Positions 59,312 through 64,000 of a DNA stretch of 64,000 nucleotides are shown here, piece after piece. The notes beneath the pieces are model-generated. The model had not been told where the DNA came from and ran no database searches. It worked only from the letters and a program-made list of their open reading frames with translations. Origin of the DNA: Xiphydria camelus (Eukaryota > Arthropoda > Insecta > Hymenoptera > Xiphydriidae); the NCBI GenBank assembly GCA_963678675.1, contig OY783193.1, positions 14,454,208-14,518,207 of the forward strand, read 5' to 3'. Numbering within the stretch: the stretch's first letter is position 1; every line of letters starts with the position of its first letter. The position numbers and the translations under genes were made by a program.

Positions 59312-61248
59312 TTAAGCTCCTCGTAGATGAAAAAAGTACATTGCTCGAAATCTTCCAAACAAATATAAAAAATATTGCAAGTTGAACATTTTACATCAAA
59401 AATGGCATGAATAGGTCAATTTAACTCAACCCATGTCCCATGTTAATCTTAGAATTTCAACTTTGACACTTTCAATGTGTCGTTAAAGCCAAATTTATCA
59501 CTTTTAGTGTGTCGTTAATTTGTTACTAAGACAGTAAATATTGAAATACATATTCATTAATCAATTGAACAAATATTTTATGTAAACGACACATTTTTAG
59601 TAATTTTTAATGTACAATATTAATACAATTTAAAGAATAATTGTGTTAAAGTGATACACTTCAAAAGTACCTACTTTATCAGTTATGTAAAAATTACATA
59701 CCTTTAAAGTAATTTTAATTAAAAATTATAATCAGAATGATATAGTAGTTCTGTTAAAATAATATTCTCGTATGTAAATCTTTATGTCAAATGTGAATAC
59801 TTAACATTTTACATAAGTAATTTTGTAACTATAAGCGCCCTTAGTTAAAATTGACACAAAATTTTGAGAGGACCTACAGGAACATGAAAAGTAGGTTAAT
59901 TTTAACTAATTCTTCCGAATCGTGTAATAAGTAATATTAATAAGTAATAACTTTTAAAGAGCATCCGCGATTTCTTATCATTAGCTTTGCTTCTTATTCC
60001 TTATTTCCCATTCGTCTCGTCCTACAAAACAAGCTCAACTATTTCTCTCCTGTGCCTCCTCTACAAGGAAAACAAAACTATAAACGCAAACGACGCAGAC
60101 GCAGCAGAGGCACCAGAGGCTACCCCGTCGCATACGAAAAGAAGCTAACACAGTTTGTGCCGGATCGAGTTACGCCAATTACACGTTATACGAAAGCGGT
60201 CGAGGAACGAACCGAGCGGAAAGCTGACTAAACAGGAAGCCTCGATGTCGAAGCATAAACGAACCTGAAAGTTTTACAGCTCGATATCATCCCCCGTCGT
60301 AACCACCGCGTCGAGAAGATGTAGAAAGGGAGAGCGGCGGGAGGGGAGGCAGAAGACGCGGCACGGCGACGGAAGAATTCCAAATTCTTCCGCGAAGAGT
60401 GCCGAGGGCGCGCTTCTCGCCGAAATCGTAAATATCTCGCGCGTTCGCCCCGACAAAGGATGCATTCCGATTTAATATATACGCGCGTATTTGCCGTACG
60501 GCGGGAGAGCTTTCGCAGCTTTTTGCCGCGCGAGCGGTGTGTAGTAGAGGGGTCGACGGATTTGCGGAGGCAGCGTGAAGCGGGTCAAAAGCCCGGGGTA
60601 ACAATGAAGTTGTGGTTTCGGGATCCGCGAACACCCCAGCACCCGGTCGTAGGAGAGTTAACAAAGACCTCCATATGTCGTCGCGGAGCTTTCGCGGGTG
60701 TACTTATAGTCTAAAGCTCACCGTGTAAAATTGATGGAGCGACTGTACACGACGTGGAACGTGTATACCCGCTACTTCCCGTGCACGCGGCTCTGCGCAT
60801 CAAGTATTCAAGAACTCCGATAGGCACACAACGAGTAATAGTGGGTTGGGCAAGGAGAGCGTCAGAGAGTCTGAGAGCCTCATGTACGCGTGTACTTACG
60901 TACGTGTATATGTGTATACCTATGCGGCAGGCTCGAGGGGAGCCGCGCTTCTAGGAAGGTGGTAACCGGTGAGGGGGAGATGAAAATCGACTCTGCCGAA
61001 AGCGCAGCTTCGGGTGCAAGGTGGCGGGTGCGTCGTAATAAGGGTGTCGATGCAAAGTGCCGGGGAAAGTAATCCCCGGTGGGATTTGGTCAGTGCGCGG
61101 AGCTTCGCAGCTCGACCCGGGATTTATCGCGTTATCGTCGTAGATGTGGCGTGATATAGGTATGTGGTTATACAGGGTTGCAATGAAGAAATCGTATGGG
61201 TACTTGTACAGAGAGAATCCGGAATTCGATCTGCAACGTAGCAAATAC
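59312..61248. other. AT-rich spacer then CpG-rich patch (60060-61150)
   Basis: No gene is recognised. The CpG-rich part has Arg-rich frames overlapping on both strands (60274-60714), which I consider compositional. It could be a regulatory island. Confidence 0.4.
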
Positions 61249-61320
61249 ATATACCTAGTGTACTATGCCAAAGTATACAAATAGATATACCTAGTATACT
61301 GTGCTATATACCTAGTATAG
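61249..61320. repeat. short tandem repeat, ATATACCTAGT(A/G)TACT
   Basis: About three imperfect copies of a 20-35-bp word containing ATACCTAGTATACTGTGC directly before the miniature element at 61325. Confidence 0.7.
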
Positions 61321-61324
61321 TATG

Positions 61325-61547
61325 CCAAATTAGAGGTGTGCCAAAAGTAACTAGATAAACTGTTGATATTTATAGGCCGTGAAGTGTTCAATGCTCAATT
61401 TCAATACCAAATTGTCGATGGAACTATTGCCATTGGCAGTGAGATATTATTCCATCAGTAAAAACAATTATTACTGCCATTTGTCAACCTAACTACCAGA
61501 AACAATTATAAAGTCGTCTAGTTAGTTTTAGTGCACTCCTAATTTGG
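61325..61547. mobile_element. miniature element, AGAGGTGTG family, copy 2
   Basis: Matches 20598-20800 over its length: CCAAATTAGAGGTGTGCCAA at the left, CATTGGCAGTGAG in the middle, AAGTCGTCTAGTTAGTTTTA at the right. Slight divergence indicates separate insertions. Confidence 0.75.
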
Positions 61548-61737
61548 ATCAGTGTATATACAGTTTTGTGGAAGTATAGACGATGAGCGTCATTGTTGAT
61601 TGGTCGTGATAGGTGAGAGACGTCAAGAAGTTCTATCGATGGTAGAATTAACAGAGCGATTTCGATTAAATTCGATAAATCGATAGACATGAGTGTTAGG
61701 ACCCTCCGGTTAAATTTTTGCGACGATTCACCACCTT

Positions 61738-61812
61738 GGCGCAGGGCGACCATTGCCTCTATACCTATATCTATTCTATATATAGGTATAGAGGCAACGG
61801 TCGCCCTGCGCC
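61738..61812. repeat. hairpin with ~34-bp arms
   Basis: GGCGCAGGGCGACCATTGCC and CTCTATACCTATAT are mirrored with one mismatch around a 6-nt loop. The size resembles a pre-miRNA, but the arms are almost perfectly paired, which fits a small inverted-repeat element better. Confidence 0.75.
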
Positions 61813-61861
61813 CCCTCACTGAACTGCGTCTCAACGTTCGCTTGGCCTAAACGCAGCATTA

Positions 61862-63150
61862 AGGGCCCCATACACGTTCAGTCGGCCGACCGGCCGCCGG
61901 CCGGCCGTGGACTGTCAGTCCGACTGTCAGTCGGTCGTCAGTCCTGGCCGGCCGCGGGTTATCGATAGGGTAAAACCTCCAGTGATTGGCCTTTTAAACA
62001 GACGAAATTATACAGAAATTGGCTTATCGTTTCCTCTTTCTATCGAATGCATTTGTTATGAGAGGGGGCCAATCACTATCGCATGGCCAATGACTGTATC
62101 GTTTACCCTATTCAAACTACACCTACAATTTTGTTCACCGAATGCGTCCGTCAGTTCTCTGCCGGCTTCGATAGTAGCATAACGATTTTATATTAATAGT
62201 ATAAATATGTCGCAAAAAGAATACGCAGCTACACTTGTTATTTTGACAAACCAGCAGAGGAAACGAAAAAAGAGACAAATTTGGATGAAAGAGTGGTTGA
62301 AGAAACGCACTTTATCTCACGTGGGGCTCGTACATGAACTTCGTCAATCCAGTGCAAGTGATTTGAAAAATTTCCTGAGGATGGACGAGAATTGTTTCCA
62401 GTACTTGCTAAATTTGGTAAAGCCACATATTACAAAAAAGGACACCGTAATGCGGCAAGCAATTACCGCAGAAGAACGGCTTTTGGTGACCCTGAGATAT
62501 TTGGCAACAGGGCGCAGTATGGAGGATTTAAAATTCAGCGCAATTATTTCGCCACAAGCTCTGGGAAAAATTATCCCAGAGACTTGCAAATATATATTTT
62601 TGACCTTGAAGGAGGAATATTTAAAGATAAAGTGTAAAAATATATAGAAATATATTTAAGTATTTTATTCCAAAATTAATGAACATTAAACTGATACCTA
62701 GGATATAGGTATTAATAAAAGTAATATTTAAAATTTATTAATAAAATAAGAATAAAAAAAGATAGCGATATGTATTACAATAGGTATACAGGTATAGGTA
62801 ATGCGGGAGACGGATTATTTCGGCCCGTCCGGTAATTAACCTTTCCGAGAAAGGGCGTGGTTGCAAGGTCATAAAATTTCAGACTGGAGTAAAATTTTTC
62901 CGTCAGTCCGTCGCCGGACGAATCCCTGTCGGTGAACTCCAACACGCGTTTAATTTTATTAATCAACAGGCCCCCGGCAGGTAGCGACTCCTCATTTAGA
63001 TTTGTGTGCGTAGCGGAAAGCGGCCGGCCGACTAAACGTGCATAGGTACCTTAACTGTGTGTGTGCGGCCGGTCGGCCAGGACTGACGCCCGACTGACAG
63101 TCGGCCTGCAGGCCACGGCCGGCCGGCCGACTGAACGTGTATGGGGATCT
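61862..63150 (+). mobile_element. Harbinger (PIF/Harbinger) deletion derivative, 1289 bp
   Basis: TTA at 61859-61861 and 63151-63153 flanks ends AGGGCCCCATACACGTTCAG and minus-strand AGATCCCCATACACGTTCAG. The inverted match continues through TCGGCCG(A/G)CCGGCCG. Repeated GGCCGGCCG and ACTGTCAGTC words fill the next 70-100 bp on both sides. It retains only the 5' part of a transposase gene. A minus-strand frame at 62775-62966 is unrecognised; it may be a remnant of the second (Myb/MADF-like) Harbinger gene, but I cannot show it. Confidence 0.8.
62207..62647 (+). pseudogene. HARBI1-like Harbinger transposase, N-terminal 146 residues
   Basis: The frame opens with ATG 62207. It carries the helical N-terminal region of HARBI1-like nucleases: WMKEWLKKR, then SDLKNFLRMDENCFQYLLNL, TAEERLLVTLRYLATGRSMEDL and FSAIISPQALGKIIPETC, ending at TLKEEYLK. 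In full-length proteins (about 350-430 residues) the catalytic DDE_Tnp_4 domain follows this point. Here it is replaced by KCKNI and a stop, so the element has lost its catalytic part by internal deletion. The retained part is free of stops, suggesting a fairly recent deletion. It could still bind DNA, but cannot cut it. Confidence 0.75.
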
Positions 63151-63153
63151 TTA

Positions 63154-64000
63154 GCGCAGTTCCCTACTTTCCTGCCTCCACTCCAGTCGCTCACAGTGGG
63201 GAGCATCGCATTTGGGTGCCAATACTCTCCAACTTGTGTACCAACACGTGTATCCCTACTATTCACTAGCCACGCCTTTAAAGACACATCCGATTTGAGC
63301 GGCAGTCCTCCCGAGGGTGCCGCTAAAATCGGGGGAGTGCGGTGTATATACCTACACCAAGAAAATGATTTCTCATAGACTGATGATTGATAAATGTATT
63401 TTAAAATCTGATGAAATAAAGATTTCATTAAGAGGAAAAAATATATCTCAATTATTAGAACGTTTATTTCATTTAACCCTTTGACCCCTAATTTTTCACT
63501 AAAAAGCAGCTCGTGCGCAGTTTTAGCAGCCTGAAATTCTTTTTGCATGATCTCGTAAATCATAATATAGTTTATATTTTTTAATTCTTGATGCGCTAGT
63601 TTTTGCAAAAAATTTGGTAAAACTAAAAATCAATTCATCGATACCATCGAAAGGAATGATTTTTTGATTTTGTGACTTTCTTTTCCCTACATCGTCTTAT
63701 TTTTTAATATTTTCTACAACAGTTAGCCAGTCTCAAATTTTAATCCAAAATAGCAGCGGAGTCAAGCCATGTCAAGTCGGACTCGAAATTTCCACTAAAT
63801 CGCGGATTTCGAAAATAATAACTCTATTACGAAGGGAGTATGGCACTTACGTTATCGTATTAATATTTCGTGAAAATTCCGTTATTTGTTAATGTTATTA
63901 ACAATCAAACTTTGAAGCGCGATTAAAATGAAAAATCGTTTTCTCTTAAACTACTTTAGACAATTACTTAAAATTTTGCACACTGATAAAGCAATGTTTA
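63154..64000. other. no gene recognised
   Basis: AT-rich spacer; the 185-residue minus frame (63051-63608) starts in the Harbinger end repeats and is not supported. Confidence 0.45.

Noticed and set aside
60274..60714. Overlapping Arg-rich frames
   Set aside because: Both strands are open because of CpG-rich composition; no recognisable domain.
61738..61812. Candidate microRNA precursor
   Set aside because: Arms are almost perfectly paired and flanked by element-rich sequence; more like a tiny inverted-repeat element. Not excluded without small-RNA data.

Overview
This is a 64-kb eukaryotic window. It has spliced or splice-ready genes, long AT-rich spacers, microsatellites and very many eukaryotic transposable elements (mariner, Harbinger, Helitron, hAT-like and CACTG-type termini). 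Alternating AT-rich sequence and CpG-rich patches, together with the element types, suggest an insect, most likely hymenopteran. That assignment is inference. I found no convincing host gene, rRNA, tRNA or CRISPR array. Most apparent long reading frames are chance or low-complexity.

The clearest gene lies at 43.3-45.9 kb. A 2.5-kb DNA element has perfect 36-bp inverted ends (counting a palindromic AATT) and encodes an apparently intact transposase-like protein of 601 residues, with one 57-bp intron and a poly(A) signal. The protein belongs to a widespread but uncharacterised arthropod family (DUF7869-like, with an ADGCGGQNKN motif). It looks like a complete, possibly active element.

Layout: 0.5-0.85 kb, mariner helix-turn-helix remnant between perfect 31-bp inverted repeats. 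1.5-6.3 kb, small inverted-repeat elements and a composite tandem/inverted array. 7.9-9.1 kb, a non-autonomous Helitron carrying a 129-bp minisatellite, next to a THAP zinc-finger exon on the minus strand. 10-21 kb, long foldbacks, a CACTG-ended element, a CpG-rich patch, a 730-bp AC/GA microsatellite and several miniature elements. 21.8-25.3 kb, a second, rearranged Helitron copy on the minus strand, a hAT-like miniature element and a 0.73-kb element with repeated subterminal motifs. 27-34.4 kb, nested inverted-repeat elements, including a 2-kb TAA-flanked element and two copies of an unidentified coding fragment. 34.4-43 kb, CpG-rich patches and foldbacks.

46-56 kb holds a possible LINE tail, abutting miniature elements, a GC-rich repeat family and a 2.1-kb element with a nested TTAA-flanked insertion. 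57-63 kb holds two Harbinger-type elements with TTA target duplications and related ends. One carries decayed copies of two different proteins; the other is an internal deletion derivative keeping only the N-terminal 146 residues of a HARBI1-like transposase.

The genes do not form a pathway. They are independent mobile elements, many nested or adjacent. Boundaries were read by eye and may be off by a few bases. Family names are recognition from memory and were not checked by a search.
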